Assembly: GCA_903910555.1 (NCBI GenBank)
Contig: CAIVZZ010000006.1
Span: 122,648 to 186,647 of the forward strand
DNA length: 64,000 bases
Direction of reading: 5' to 3'
Origin: an uncultured Gemmatimonadota bacterium
GTDB taxonomy: Bacteria > Gemmatimonadota > Gemmatimonadetes > Gemmatimonadales > Gemmatimonadaceae
A program made the position numbers and the translations under genes. The first letter of the stretch is position 1, and each line of letters begins with the position of its first letter. Positions 19,122 through 29,111 of the stretch are shown here, piece after piece. The notes below the pieces were generated by a model. It was not told the origin of the DNA and did not search any database. It saw nothing but the letters and a program-made list of their open reading frames with translations.

Positions 19122-21578
19122 TTATGTCGCTCGCAAAATCACGAGTGGATCGGCGCGCGTTGCGCGCAGCGCGGGCGCAAAACAACTCGCCATCGTGACG
19201 GCGAAGAGCGTGCCCTCTGCAATCACAAGCGCAGTCGCGTCGACCGGCGAAACTCCGAACAGAAAACTCTCAAGCAAATATCCCGCCCACATACCGAAGA
19301 TCGCACCAATCGCCGTCCCTCCGAGCGCCATCACCAGACCGTCGGACAGCACGAGCTTCATGACATCGTTGCGATTCGCCCCAAGCGCGACGCGCACGGC
19401 AAACTCACGCATGCGCTGGCCAACCGAATAGGAGAGCACACTGAACAATCCGGCCGCTGCAAGTGCGAGCGATGCCAAGCCGAGCCCAATGAAGATCGAC
19501 GCCGTGAACTGTCGAACGGCGAGCAGCTCCTCGTAGTCGTCCAGCCAATACTGCGTATGCACATACGACTTCGGCGGAAACTGATCCTTCAGTACATGCT
19601 GCGTCTCGAGCATCGGCCCGATCGGATTCCCCCGCGGCCGCACCATCACGGTAAATGTCGCGCTCTCGTCGACCGGCAGCGACGCAAACACTTGCGGCTC
19701 TTCTTCGATGTATGCGTCGTGCGGAAACTTGAGGATCGCGCTGTGCGCGACACCGACAACGGGAAGCCACGGCCGCTTTGAACTTTCATCGCCGAGTTTC
19801 ACAAGGCGGCCAATCGCGCTGCCGTGCGGGAACAACTGCTTCGCCGCGAGCTGGTCGAGAATCACGCCGCCTCTGCCCGCGCGATCGCCTTCGACGAAAT
19901 CACGCCCTTCCATAATTCGCAGGCCGAGCGTTTTCATGAAGCCATCGCCGACATTCAGATACTGGCGGATGCTCAACTGATTCGCTCCGCTGCGCGACTC
20001 GTCGGAGATCACCGCGAACTTCTCGTTCACGCCGTACGAGAACACGGCTGCGTCCACCACGCCTTTCAGCCCACGCACGCGATTCAACGCGGCATTGAAC
20101 TGCGTCTCGGTCATTTGCGGCCGCCGCTTGCCAGCTGCGTTGATCGAGTCCACCGACCTCGCCGCCGCGTCCGGACGGATCGTCACTCCCGATGTCGCGA
20201 CGAACAACGGCCGCGCATCGTACCCGAAATCGAAATTCGATACATTGCGCGTCGCCTTCGCAATCAGACTCGATCCCATCAGCAAAACCATCGAGAGTGC
20301 AATCTCGGCGACCACCAACACGCGGAATCGCGAGCCGGGCCGTCCCGTCGTCGTCCCCGAACTCTCCTTCAGCGGCTCGCTCGGCGAAATACGACTTGAG
20401 TACCACGCGGGAATGCTCGCGGCGAGTCCGATCGCGAGGACCGCCGCGGCGAACGATTCGAGGAATACACGCCATGTCCACTGCGCTTCGAGCACGAGAC
20501 CAAGAAGCTGCGCCGTCTCAGGGATGATGCTGGCGATCGAGTGCATCGTCCAGCTCGCGAGCAGCACACCGCCAGCGCCGCCAGCCAGTGCAATGATGCA
20601 TACCTCCGCCGCGACCGTGGTGAGCAGGTTCGCACGAGTCGCGCCGAGCGAGAGTCGCAGCGCCTGATCGCGACGCTTCACCACACCGCGCGCGAGCATC
20701 AGCGCGGCAACGTTCGCACATGCGATGATCAGAATGCACACGGCCGCGCCGATCATCGCGCCATGATACGACCTGAGTTGCAGCGGATCTGGCTTGGCTG
20801 GGTTGAACCTTGCGCCAAACGGATAGCGGCCGGTGCCGTACTCGCTCGTGAGCCGATCGGTTACAACCTTGAGTTGTGCGCGTGCCTGCGTTTCTGTGAC
20901 GCCTGTTTTCAAACGGGCGATGAAGTACCCATAACGACCGTAGTGCTGCGGCCGCGGCAGCCAGATCGACGCCCCACTGATCCGTTCAAAACCTGCCGGC
21001 ATCACGCCAACGACGGCGTACGGTTTGTTTCCGAACGTGACGACGGCGTTGCCGATTGTCGGGCGATTGTTGAACAGAAATTTCCAGGTGACATCGCTGA
21101 CGACTGCGATCCCGCTCTGATCGGTCTCAGTTTCAGAGAAGAGTCTGCCGAGCCGCGGCGCCGCGCCAATCACGGTGAAATATTCCGGCGGCACCGCGAG
21201 GCTGAATCCATCGCCGCTTTTCTCGCCGGCGGAGACTGTGCCGTACACGTCCGCGCCTGTTACAACGCCATCGAACACCGGTACAGCGGAGATAAGATCT
21301 CTGATCTCGTCACCGTTCGGCTGGGCGACAGCGCCGCTCCCCGGGACCCAGATACGATATAGATGATCGATATCGCGCACCGGCACGAACGGGTGCGTGA
21401 GCGAGTCGATATGAGCGAAGACCGCAGTAGAGAGGCCAAGTGCGACGGCGAGCGAACTCACCGCGATGAAAAAGAATCCGGGATTCCGCCGCATCGAGCG
21501 CGCTGCAACTGGCAGCGCTCGCGCGAAGTCGCGCACGGCGGCGACCATCTCCCTGACTCGTTCCTTGATTCCGCTCAC
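19122..21578 (-). CDS. ADOP/MacB-like ABC transporter permease
   Basis: RRNPGFFFIAVSSLAVALGLSTAVFAHIDSL. Start moved to GTG 21578 because the ORF-track start (21617) lies inside the palindromic operator. Confidence 0.88.
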   Translation of the reverse strand: MSGIKERVREMVAAVRDFARALPVAARSMRRNPGFFFIAVSSLAVALGLSTAVFAHIDSLTHPFVPVRDIDHLYRIWVPGSGAVAQPNGDEIRDLISAVPVFDGVVTGADVYGTVSAGEKSGDGFSLAVPPEYFTVIGAAPRLGRLFSETETDQSGIAVVSDVTWKFLFNNRPTIGNAVVTFGNKPYAVVGVMPAGFERISGASIWLPRPQHYGRYGYFIARLKTGVTETQARAQLKVVTDRLTSEYGTGRYPFGARFNPAKPDPLQLRSYHGAMIGAAVCILIIACANVAALMLARGVVKRRDQALRLSLGATRANLLTTVAAEVCIIALAGGAGGVLLASWTMHSIASIIPETAQLLGLVLEAQWTWRVFLESFAAAVLAIGLAASIPAWYSSRISPSEPLKESSGTTTGRPGSRFRVLVVAEIALSMVLLMGSSLIAKATRNVSNFDFGYDARPLFVATSGVTIRPDAAARSVDSINAAGKRRPQMTETQFNAALNRVRGLKGVVDAAVFSYGVNEKFAVISDESRSGANQLSIRQYLNVGDGFMKTLGLRIMEGRDFVEGDRAGRGGVILDQLAAKQLFPHGSAIGRLVKLGDESSKRPWLPVVGVAHSAILKFPHDAYIEEEPQVFASLPVDESATFTVMVRPRGNPIGPMLETQHVLKDQFPPKSYVHTQYWLDDYEELLAVRQFTASIFIGLGLASLALAAAGLFSVLSYSVGQRMREFAVRVALGANRNDVMKLVLSDGLVMALGGTAIGAIFGMWAGYLLESFLFGVSPVDATALVIAEGTLFAVTMASCFAPALRATRADPLVILRAT

Positions 21579-21592
21579 GGCGCCTCCGTGGT

Positions 21593-21610
21593 GTATCAGT
21601 ACGCCGATAC
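21593..21610. promoter_or_regulatory. Palindromic operator GTATCAGTACGCCGATAC upstream of the ADOP operon
   Basis: Reverse complement GTATCGGCGTACTGATAC differs from the GntR-upstream site (12903..12920) at 2 of 18 positions. Confidence 0.7.
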
Positions 21611-21698
21611 AGTGCACTCGAGAGCGGCGTGAGTCAAGGAGCGGCCGCCGCGCAACGCCTTTGCGCCATATAGAACGCGCGATACTTTACACGGAGTC

Positions 21699-21771
<73 letters not shown>

Positions 21772-21824
21772 CTTGGTTCTGAAGTCGCCGCTGTGGGTGC
21801 ACCGCGGCATTCTGCTGTTGCTTC

Positions 21825-22412
21825 TCAGCCGCCGAGCACCAGTGCTTTGAATGTCTCCCACGGGAACCACGCGCCCGGATCGACTTTGTTCTGCGGATCG
21901 AGGCGCGCGTGACTGACGACAGTCGATAGCGACGGATTTCCGCTCCAAGCTTGCCTGACGAGCGCAGCGGCTTGTTCGACCTGCCAATCGGAGAACGCGT
22001 CACCAGCTGTCATGGTGTTTACGATCTCTATGCCGATCGCCCATGCGTTTGCGTTTCTCGCGTCGCCGTTCACTGCTGGGTCGTGACATTCATTACGCAC
22101 ATGTCGCGCGGCGAGCGCTTCCGGAACGCATCTCCAGACGTTCAAACCGTGTGCGGCCTCGCCGGGGTGCGGCACCAACCAGTGCCAGCTCGCCTGATAC
22201 GCCTGCATGCGCGTCATCGCCGATTGGCTGGTCGGGCCTTGTGTCGCATGGATAACGATCGCCCTGATCTTACCGTCGCTTGTATCCGTGCGCGCATAGC
22301 TGTTTCCGGCGACGATGGCGTCGACGCCGGGAAAGGGCGCGGCTGGGACCGGGGCCGATGGCGGCCCCGCAAATGCCGGCAAAGCGAAAACGAAATCAAA
22401 AGGGGTCGGCAT
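21825..22412 (-). CDS. N-acetylmuramoyl-L-alanine amidase (Amidase_2/AmpD-like)
   Basis: IRAIVIHATQGPTSQSAMTRMQAYQASWHWLVPHPGEAAH...SHARLDPQNKVDPGAWFPWETF. ATG at 22412 shares 1 nt with the upstream TAA. Confidence 0.85.
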   Translation of the reverse strand: MPTPFDFVFALPAFAGPPSAPVPAAPFPGVDAIVAGNSYARTDTSDGKIRAIVIHATQGPTSQSAMTRMQAYQASWHWLVPHPGEAAHGLNVWRCVPEALAARHVRNECHDPAVNGDARNANAWAIGIEIVNTMTAGDAFSDWQVEQAAALVRQAWSGNPSLSTVVSHARLDPQNKVDPGAWFPWETFKALVLGG

Positions 22413-25333
22413 TAGCGCACGCAAGGTCGAAGGACAGACGCGTTGCTTAACTTGCCAAGTATGGCGACCTGCGAGGCCACGCTCGTCCGGAGCGGTGGTT
22501 CGGGATCCACGCGCAGCGCGACGAAGTGTCGAAGCGCGCATACTGCCCCTGTCGTATCGCCAACGGCTAGCGCATACCGCGCCTCCTCGGAGAGCTGTGT
22601 CGCCAGATAATACGGCCAGCGTCCGAAGAATCCGCGCCGTCTGACGGCGGCCAGTGCGCGGTCGGGCCTTCCGCCGGCGTCGAGCAGACGCGCGACCGCC
22701 TGCGGCGCATAGAGAATGGCGCGATGCAGACTTTCACCCGAACTCACGAGTGAGTCGAGCGTATCGAGCTGAGCAACGCGGTCACGCGGGCGCGCACTCG
22801 ACGATTGCTCGAGCAGCAGCGCGCAGAACAATGGCTCGCTGTCGAGTCCTCTTTTCGGCGCCGCTTGCCGGAGCGCACTCGCTGCTTCCGTTGCGAACTG
22901 GCGATTCCCGCTGTGAAGCCGCCACTGTGCGATGACGCAGAGCGCCTCGAGATTTTCGAGTGAACCGGCCGCGTCGTGACCCGCCGATGCCGCGGGAATT
23001 TGAAAGTGCTTCGACATTTCGTCGACCGCTGATGCGGCGGCGGTCGAATCCCCCTCGCCGTACAGGGCGGCAAGCGCCACGAAGCGGAGGTTGAAGAAAT
23101 CGTTGGGCTCGAGCGCCGCGAGTTCGGCGCGAATGCCCGCCGCCTCATGAGGCCGCCCGCGATTGAGGGCAAGACTGTGGCGCGCCAATGCCGTCTCGAT
23201 CCTCTCACCGATAGTCGGACTCGGACGCTGATCGCGAACCCCGAGCGCGCGAATCGCTGCGGGCATGCCGATGCCGTCGTATGGTGCGATCTCGATGATC
23301 CAGCGCAGGGCGAGCATCGGCATGGTGTCCAGCGCGCGCATTGATTGCGCTGAGCGCCCGACGTCGAGTGAGGCAGAGGTGTGCCACCGCACGAGATCCG
23401 CCATCGGGCCTATCGAATCAAGGGCGAGATATCGAGGGCGCCAGAAAGCCACCGCCGACGAATCTCGCATCCGGATCGCGACGTCGATGAGGTGTTCGAT
23501 CGCGGGAGAGAATGTCGAGTCCGCCTCCAGCACGCGCAGAAATGCCAGTCTCGCCGAGGCGTTCGCGTGCGGCAATCCGAGAACGTCACCCTCGTGGAAG
23601 TACGCGTCGCCAAGACCAAACCACACGTCGGGACGATCCGGCGCGCGATTCGCCGCGTCCGTCCACGCGGCAAAAGATTCTCGCGTCGACGAGCGCATCG
23701 GGTATCGCGGGCCGAGCAGCGCGCGAAGATAGGCGGAGTCGGGCGCCGGCAAATGACTTCGCGCCGCCCACGCCAGTTGGAGCGCGTGCGTCAGTGTGCC
23801 GCTCGCGCCTGCGGCGTCGCCGACACTCGTGGACGCCAACCCCATCGCCGCGAGCGCAAACGCCGAATCGTATGACAGTGCGGCGCGAAAATGCCCGGCC
23901 GCCTGATCGAATTGCGCGGAACGGAAGTCCGTCATTCCGTCGAGATACTGTCGCAGCGCGGGAAGCGGAACGGAGGCCAGCATGCGTGCGCGCGGTCCGA
24001 CGAATCCGGCCTGCCCGGCGAGAAGATCCCCAGCCAGCTGATCGGCCAGCTGCGACAGACTGTCGCTCGGCCCCGACACGCTGGCCTCGGCCACCCGACT
24101 CAGGCCGGCAACGTCGATCAATGACGCACGGAGCACGAGCCGCCCGGGCGAACCCATGACGGTGCCGACAACCACGCGCCGCGCGCCGGTGGCCTGACCG
24201 ACGCGTCGCACATCGGCGTCCGGCGATTGCGATGTCGTCGCGGAATCGGAGTCGAGCGCGCGCTCTACGAGTGCGGACCGAACGACGCGGATGCGGGAAT
24301 CACCCTGCATCTCATCGCCGAGCAATTCGGGCAGGCCGCGGCCGAGAAACGAAACGCTCTTGTCAGCGCCTCTGACGTCGAATGGCAGCATCGCGATCAG
24401 TTCGCCGCCAGGAATCTCCGCGTGTGGATGGGCGGTGGCGAACCGAAGCGCTCCCAGGCCCGTAATTGCCGTGGCGGCGATCACCAGCAGCTGCGTCTTC
24501 CGTGCGCGTGAATATCCGGCCGGAACCGCACGACTGGTGACCGCTTCGACACGCGGCGGATGGTCGAGTGTCGCGTTCCCAGCTGCTGGGCTCACGCGGC
24601 CGCGGCGTCGTCGCAGTTCGCGTTCGAACGCGACGATGTTCTCGGAGGGGGCGCACTCGAGATCTTTCGCAACGATGGCGGTATGCTCGGCGACAACTGC
24701 GAGTGCGGCACTCTCGTCGCCCTGCGCCGCGAGTGCCTGCATGAGATCGAGTGCTGCGGTCGAGTCGTACGGCGCGAACAGCATGCGGCGCCGAAGAACC
24801 GTGATCAGCCGGCGATCGTCAGGTTTGCGCCGGGCATGTTCCGCGCTGCGATCGAGCGATGCCAGCACGACGCGGCGAATCGCGTTGCGGGTGTCGTCTA
24901 CCCAGCGCTCATACTCTGGGTTTGCGACCGGGTGGACGCCATCGATGAAGTCGCCGACTGCGACTGCCAGCAGGTCGTCGTCGCGCCCGTCGGCGGCGGC
25001 GGCCATGAGAAGGCTCACGTCGCTGGACACCTCGTTCTCGTTGAGCCGGAGTGAGGCGCCTTCGGTGATGATGGCGAGCTCGCCGAGCGCGCCGCGGACC
25101 GAGAAGACCGACTGGTTTAGCGCGTTTCGCGCCTTGGATTCGTCGCTTTCGGGCCACAGCATCGTGAGCAGCCGGTCCCGCGAGATGCCGTCGCTTCGTG
25201 CGAAAGCAAGCGCGGCCAGGAGGGCCAAGAGTCGGGGCCGCTGGTTGAGTTGGAGCGATTTGGGGTCGCTTGCATCCAAACGAAGACATCCGAGCACGCG
25301 AAGATGCGCGCGGGGGCCGGAAATAACGGACAT
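22412..25333 (-). CDS. SARP/BTAD-family transcriptional regulator with TM segment and TPR-rich C-terminus
   Basis: 973 aa; LRVLGCLRLD...RPRLLALLAALAFARSDGISRDRLLTMLWPESDESKARNALNQSVFSVR; BTAD region; IAMLPFDVRGADKSVSFLGRGLPELL. Confidence 0.85.
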   Translation of the reverse strand: MSVISGPRAHLRVLGCLRLDASDPKSLQLNQRPRLLALLAALAFARSDGISRDRLLTMLWPESDESKARNALNQSVFSVRGALGELAIITEGASLRLNENEVSSDVSLLMAAAADGRDDDLLAVAVGDFIDGVHPVANPEYERWVDDTRNAIRRVVLASLDRSAEHARRKPDDRRLITVLRRRMLFAPYDSTAALDLMQALAAQGDESAALAVVAEHTAIVAKDLECAPSENIVAFERELRRRRGRVSPAAGNATLDHPPRVEAVTSRAVPAGYSRARKTQLLVIAATAITGLGALRFATAHPHAEIPGGELIAMLPFDVRGADKSVSFLGRGLPELLGDEMQGDSRIRVVRSALVERALDSDSATTSQSPDADVRRVGQATGARRVVVGTVMGSPGRLVLRASLIDVAGLSRVAEASVSGPSDSLSQLADQLAGDLLAGQAGFVGPRARMLASVPLPALRQYLDGMTDFRSAQFDQAAGHFRAALSYDSAFALAAMGLASTSVGDAAGASGTLTHALQLAWAARSHLPAPDSAYLRALLGPRYPMRSSTRESFAAWTDAANRAPDRPDVWFGLGDAYFHEGDVLGLPHANASARLAFLRVLEADSTFSPAIEHLIDVAIRMRDSSAVAFWRPRYLALDSIGPMADLVRWHTSASLDVGRSAQSMRALDTMPMLALRWIIEIAPYDGIGMPAAIRALGVRDQRPSPTIGERIETALARHSLALNRGRPHEAAGIRAELAALEPNDFFNLRFVALAALYGEGDSTAAASAVDEMSKHFQIPAASAGHDAAGSLENLEALCVIAQWRLHSGNRQFATEAASALRQAAPKRGLDSEPLFCALLLEQSSSARPRDRVAQLDTLDSLVSSGESLHRAILYAPQAVARLLDAGGRPDRALAAVRRRGFFGRWPYYLATQLSEEARYALAVGDTTGAVCALRHFVALRVDPEPPLRTSVASQVAILGKLSNASVLRPCVR

Positions 25334-25440
25334 CTAACTCCCGAATAATGGCGGGTGACTATCATGGCGCGTTCTGAATTCTACGGTTTTCAGTCGCCGC
25401 CCGCACGAGTCGTCACCAACCACGCGAGGAGAGTCCGGAA

Positions 25441-26930
25441 ATGTCGGGAGAGCATCAGAGGTCGCGCTCACTGGTTACCTGGCTATGCGCCGCAGTCCTT
25501 GTCATTGGCGGCATGAACTGTTCGGGGGGAAGTGATACCTTGCCGACCTCGCCGGTCACACCCGTTTCCGTCGCCTCGGTGACCATTTCGGGCGCCCCGG
25601 CATCGGGGGTGATGCTCGCGGGGCAGTCGGTGACGCTCGTGGCCACTGCACACGACGCCGGCGGCGCGCCGGTGGCCAACGCTCCGGTCATGTGGGTCTC
25701 ATCGAATCCGGCGGTGGTGAGTGTCTCCTCCAGCGGCGCGGTGAACGCGCTCGCTGTTGGGAGCGCAAATATTTCCGCGACCGCCGGAGCGCAAACGGCT
25801 GGGGTCGCGCTCGTTGTGCAGGTGCAGCTTGCAACGCCGCCGGCCGGCACGACGACGCCTGTGACGAGCACCGTGCTGAACGGCGCGGTGAGTCTGACAT
25901 CGACGTCCGACGCAGTTCCGCCGGGAGCCGTGCTCACTGTCGCACCCGCGACCGACTCGTTGCCCGCAAGCACGCTGCTCGTTCCGAACTCCGCCTACTC
26001 GTTTGGGCCAAATGGGACGCAGTTCGCAAAGCCGGTGACGCTCGCAATCAAATTCGACACCAGCGTCGTCGCGCCGTCGGCGCGGCCGGGACTCGCGATT
26101 TACTGGGCAACAAACGGCGCATGGACCGAGATAGCGGGCAGCTTGGTCTCGGCGACGTCCGGCACGGTGAGCGTGCAGATCACGCACTTCAGCGTTTACG
26201 CGATTCTCAAACGTGCCGCGCCGGCCTCAGCGTTCGCAGTCGCTGGCGACGGCGAGAGCGTTTCGCCCGGGATTGCCGTTCCTGTCGGCCCTGCCATTCG
26301 TGTGCTCGACGCGCTCGGCCTTCCCGTGCCGTTTGTGCCCGTAATGTTTTCCGTGACGAGCGGGGGTGGCACGGCAACCGGAACTTCGGCGCTCACTGAC
26401 CTCACCGGTACTGCAACAGTCGGCGGATGGACGATGGGTCCGACCGCTGGTGCGAACACGATGACCGCCGCCGTCGCCGGTCTCGGCGGAAATGGCATCG
26501 TGTTCACGGCGACCGCAGTAGTCGGCGCACCGGCCTCTCTCGTAGCGAACGGCGGATCCACAACCGGCATCTCGGTGGAACGCTCGCCGTGCCGCCAAGC
26601 GTGCTCGTGCAGGACGCGCGGGGAAATCCGATCGGCGGAGCGAGCGTGACGTTTGCGATGGGATACGGGGGCGGCAGCATCACGGGCGCAAACGCGACGA
26701 CGAACGCGAACGGGGTCGCGACGCTCGGATCGTGGACGCTTGGGACCGCGGCGGGCACCAACGTCTTGAGAGCGAACGTGAACGGATCGAATTTGACGGC
26801 GATTGCGATCTCGGCAGTGGGCGTCGCGGGGCCTGCTGCGGGCATGGCCGTTGGGGCTGGCAATGCGCAGTTCGCGCCACCGGCGTCGGTTTTGCCCGTC
26901 GCGCCGTCCGTGACGGTGACGGATACATGT
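25441..26930 (+). pseudogene. Ig-like (Big_2) repeat lipoprotein, frameshifted and 3'-truncated
   Basis: Frame 1 (25441..~26575) ends ...ASLVANGGSTTGIS; the Ig repeat continues in the next frame (GGTLAVPPSVLVQDARGNPIGGASVTFAMGYGGGSITG) until ~26928, then coding similarity stops at the junction with the antisense ABC gene. Confidence 0.7.
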
Positions 26931-27284
26931 CGAAGCGAGCGCGGCATCCCACCTTGGATACAACGGCGCGAGGTACGCCTCGAGTTCGCGCAGTTTCATC
27001 CATAGCGGAAGCGACTGTCCCTCGGCGATGTAGCCGATCGATTCACGATCTACTGCGGTCAGTGTCCCAACATCGCGACCAAGGATCGACGCGCACCCCG
27101 CCGGCACTCGTCGCAATCCCATGAGGATCTGGAGCAGCGTGGTCTTCCCCGAACCGTTCGGCCCGAGCAATGCGTATATCGCACCCGGCGGCACGGTGAA
27201 GCTCATGTCGTGCAGCGCAGTCGTCGAGCCGTACTTGTACGTGAGATTACTGACCTTGATCACCGCGTCTCCCGGCCTAGTCAT
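26925..27284 (-). pseudogene. ABC transporter ATP-binding protein, truncated after ~115 aa
   Basis: MTRPGDAVIKVSNLTYKYGSTTALHDMSFTVPPGAIYALLGPNGSGKTTLLQILMGLRR...YLAPLYPRWDAALAS, then it runs into antisense of the Ig-like gene; signature and Walker B are absent. Confidence 0.75.
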
Positions 27285-27669
27285 GGTCTCCCCCGAAGAG
27301 TTCAGTCCACCGCGCACGCACCGCGTTTACCACATCGCTCTTGTTCAGCCCGAGTCGCCGCGCCTCGACCACGAGCTGCTCGACTTCACCCTTCAGCAGC
27401 TCACGTTTCTCCGCTGCGGTCGCGCGGTACGTCGAAGTCACGAACGTGCCAATTCCCGGACGCACTTCGAGCAGCCCATCGCGAATGAGCTCCGCGACGA
27501 CTTTCTGTGCTGTATTTGGATTGATCTTGAGCGCCTGACTCAGCTCGCGAACAGAAGGGAAGGGAGCGCCCTGCTTCAGTTCACCGGAGACCACAGCCCG
27601 CGTCGCGGCGTAGACAATCTGCCGGTAGGGCGACTCGCCTGGCTTCAGGACAATCTGGAACGGGAGCAT
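27277..27669 (-). CDS. GntR-family transcriptional regulator (YtrA-like)
   Basis: 130 aa; SPYRQIVYAATRAVVSGELKQGAPFPSVRELSQALKINPNTAQKVVAELIRDGLLEVRPGIGTFV. Confidence 0.9.
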   Translation of the reverse strand: MLPFQIVLKPGESPYRQIVYAATRAVVSGELKQGAPFPSVRELSQALKINPNTAQKVVAELIRDGLLEVRPGIGTFVTSTYRATAAEKRELLKGEVEQLVVEARRLGLNKSDVVNAVRARWTELFGGDHD

Positions 27670-27670
27670 G

Positions 27671-27693
27671 GTGTACTATGTGGCGTAGTACAC
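27671..27693. promoter_or_regulatory. Palindromic operator GTGTACTA-N7-TAGTACAC
   Basis: Perfect 8-bp arms with a 7-bp spacer, 1 bp upstream of the GntR start codon; fits a YtrA-type autoregulatory site. Confidence 0.75.
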
Positions 27694-27715
27694 ATAGGTG
27701 TCAAGATCCTAAAAA

Positions 27716-27838
27716 GGACGGGCGAAGTGTGAGGGGAAAGTGAGGAGCGAAGTGCGAACGGACCGTCCCCTCACTCTTCGCCCTTCGCCAATTCGCCCCT
27801 CATGCTTCGCTCGTCCCCGTAGTTCTCCCAACTCACCC
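27716..27838. repeat. Hairpin element, family 2 copy F
   Basis: GGGCGAAGTGTGAGGGG versus the reverse complement of CCCCTCACTCTTCGCCC. The right part (27793..27826) recurs inverted at 46352..46385 with 32/34 identity by eye. Confidence 0.7.
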
Positions 27839-27839
27839 C

Positions 27840-29111
27840 TCACTTCTTGTCAGCAACCACCGGCGCGATTTTGACTTTCATCCCCTCCACCAAATCCGCG
27901 CTAGGATTCGCAACAATCACCGTCCCCTCACCAATCCCAGAGAGCACCTCAATCGTAGCCCCAAAATCCCGCCCGACCACCACCGGCTTCAAATGAATCA
28001 CCATACCCGCAGTATCAAGAACAAATACTTGCGTCCCCGCCGAGCGAATGACGAGTGCCGCCGATGGCACAATCAACGCCGGATCCGAATGCGCGAACTG
28101 CACCGCAATATTTGAGAACATCCCCGGCAGCAGCACAAACCCCGGATTCGCGATATCGACTTCGGTGAGCAATGTCCGCGACGCCACATCAATAGCATGT
28201 GAAGTCCGCACGATCCGCCCGGTGAACGTGCGCCCCGGCAGCTCCTGTACCGTCACCCGCGCCGCGAGCCCAGTCGTCATCATCGGCGAATAACTCTCCG
28301 GCACGCCGATAAACGTGCGCACCGTATCCGTCTGCGCGATCCTGAACAAACTCCCCGGTCCCGCCGCGCCCGCGACATCACCGCCCGCAACGGGTGCGCT
28401 CGTCGCGCCCGCCGCGGTGATCAACGATCCAATGTCGATATTGCGCGCCGTGATCACGCCGGCAAATGGCGCCCGCACCTTGGTGAAGTTCTGTATTTCC
28501 ACCAGCCGCTGATAATTCGCAGACGCAGCACCGGTGTTCGCATCAGCAGCGTCGTACGCCGCCTGCTTCTGATCGAGTTCCTGACGGGTCACCGCGCTGT
28601 CTTTGGCGAGCGTCTTCCAGCGCGCGAGGTCCGTCTGTGCGAGTCCGGTCTGCGCCTTCGACTGCGCGAGCTGATGTTCGGCCTGCGTCACCTGCTGTGC
28701 GAGTTCCGGCGCGTCGATCTCGGCGAGTACATCACCCGCGCGCACCACATTGCCGATATCAGCACGCCAGCTCTTCACATATCCCGCGACGCGTGCGTAG
28801 ATCGCGCTCTCGTGCAGCGCCTGGATTGATCCCGGCAGTTCGATCACGCCGCCCTGGCTCGCGCGATGCACTGCGATCACCTGCACAACCGGCGCCGCAT
28901 CTTCGCCGACGACTTCAGCCGCGAGTTCTTTCGACGTGGCGTGGCGCGGGAGAAACGAGCTGATCAATAACAGCGCGAGAATCACGACCACCACTCCGGC
29001 GGCGATCAGCATCTTCCGCGTGGTGGTCGGCGTCACGGGCGGCGCCGATCCGACATCGGCATGATGTCCACCCGCTGCGTTGGTCGGTGGAGTCTTCTCT
29101 GGCGAACTCAT
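27840..29111 (-). CDS. RND efflux periplasmic adaptor (MFP)
   Basis: 423 aa; GVIELPGSIQALHESAIYARVAGYVKSWRADIGNVVRAGDVLAEIDAPELAQQ. Confidence 0.92.
   Translation of the reverse strand: MSSPEKTPPTNAAGGHHADVGSAPPVTPTTTRKMLIAAGVVVVILALLLISSFLPRHATSKELAAEVVGEDAAPVVQVIAVHRASQGGVIELPGSIQALHESAIYARVAGYVKSWRADIGNVVRAGDVLAEIDAPELAQQVTQAEHQLAQSKAQTGLAQTDLARWKTLAKDSAVTRQELDQKQAAYDAADANTGAASANYQRLVEIQNFTKVRAPFAGVITARNIDIGSLITAAGATSAPVAGGDVAGAAGPGSLFRIAQTDTVRTFIGVPESYSPMMTTGLAARVTVQELPGRTFTGRIVRTSHAIDVASRTLLTEVDIANPGFVLLPGMFSNIAVQFAHSDPALIVPSAALVIRSAGTQVFVLDTAGMVIHLKPVVVGRDFGATIEVLSGIGEGTVIVANPSADLVEGMKVKIAPVVADKK

Noticed and set aside
18408-19781. Long antisense ORFs (e.g. 457 aa here; also 4612..5838, 13146..14402, 31043..32284, 56362..57630)
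   Set aside because: They lie opposite well-supported genes, have Arg/His-rich compositions expected from antisense frames of GC-rich codons, and show no recognisable domains.
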